The notes below the pieces were generated by a model. The model worked only from the letters and a program-made list of their open reading frames with translations, was not told the DNA's origin and made no database searches. Of a DNA stretch of 32,479 nucleotides, positions 32,347-32,479 are shown in pieces. Location of the stretch: positions 1 through 32,479 of the forward strand of contig JAQUJJ010000032.1 of assembly GCA_028681035.1 (NCBI GenBank), in the 5' to 3' direction. The translations under genes were made by a program, and so were the position numbers. Origin of the DNA: Candidatus Cloacimonadota bacterium (lineage in GTDB: Bacteria > Cloacimonadota > Cloacimonadia > Cloacimonadales > Cloacimonadaceae). Each line of letters begins with the position of its first letter. The stretch's first letter is position 1.

Positions 32347-32479
32347 TTATTTAGTTTCGCCTTTGGCTTCCAGGAGCAGGCGTTTTTTCCGAAACAAGGT
32401 TATCTCGCTGATGCCTTTGTATTTATCTATTTTAACTGTGCCGCTGAAACTGTGAAACTTTATGCCCAGAATATGATAC
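32347..32479 (-). CDS. C-terminal fragment of an unidentified gene (cut by window edge)
   Basis: Reading in from the right edge, a frame of 43 residues ends at a TAA at 32347-32349. Visible segments are HILGIKFHSFSGTVKIDKY and ITLFRKKRLLLEAKGETK. The sequence is basic with beta-like alternation and no recognisable motif. The upstream part lies outside the window. The frame ends exactly where the repeat-rich spacer begins, which supports it being a real gene end, but evidence is limited. Confidence 0.55.
   Translation of the reverse strand, partial: YHILGIKFHSFSGTVKIDKYKGISEITLFRKKRLLLEAKGETK

Overview
The window looks like chromosomal DNA of a Gram-negative, probably uncultured bacterium of the FCB-like kind, most plausibly Cloacimonadota. 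The basis is the large secreted proteins with choice-of-anchor J and fibronectin-like modules, one of which ends in a NPFNP-type T9SS/FlgD-like C-terminal tail. BamD- and CpoB-like outer-membrane assembly lipoproteins and M18/M29 peptidase-family proteins fit the same picture. The taxon is an inference from protein style, not from a marker-gene comparison. No rRNA, tRNA, CRISPR array, transposase or phage gene was seen.

Layout. 1-704 (minus) is the N-terminal part of a secreted protein cut by the window edge. 1030-1311 (plus) is ppnP. 1348-5418 (minus) is the classic rpmH-rnpA-yidD-yidC-jag operon followed by a metallo-beta-lactamase-fold hydrolase. 5697-12146 (minus) is a tight eight-gene run: HEAT-like protein, greA, M18 aminopeptidase, CpoB-like lipoprotein, unknown envelope protein, bamD, nadD and a TrhA/hemolysin III protein. 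12147-13566 is repeat-rich and holds one small membrane gene (DUF3147 type). 13567-19867 (plus) is an operon of an HTH-M29-like fusion protein translationally coupled to two large secreted proteins. 20048-27385 (plus) is a variant macromolecular-synthesis cluster: rpsU, terminator, cvpA, mutS2, a 665-bp repeat-filled gap, dnaG, rpoD, terminator. 27515-32106 (minus) is a three-gene envelope cassette: secreted TPR protein, TPR plus outer-membrane barrel, 914-residue lipoprotein. 32347-32479 is the C-terminal end of an unidentified gene.

How the parts fit. The conserved operons cover ribosome and tRNA maturation, membrane insertion, outer-membrane assembly, NAD synthesis, transcription fidelity, and replication and transcription initiation. 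The accessory part is cell-surface biology. The most unusual items are the HTH protein built on a seemingly catalytically dead M29 aminopeptidase fold and coupled to exported proteins, the nested tandem repeats that run directly into the dnaG start codon, and at least three families of dispersed palindromic repeats sitting in the gene-poor gaps.

Ten genes have been given starts or extents that differ from the longest open frame (ppnP, yidD, bamD, the DUF3147 gene, the HTH-M29 gene, rpsU, rpoD, the 914-residue lipoprotein, and both edge fragments), because Shine-Dalgarno position, gene overlap or family length argues for it. rpmH (44 codons) was found by direct translation.
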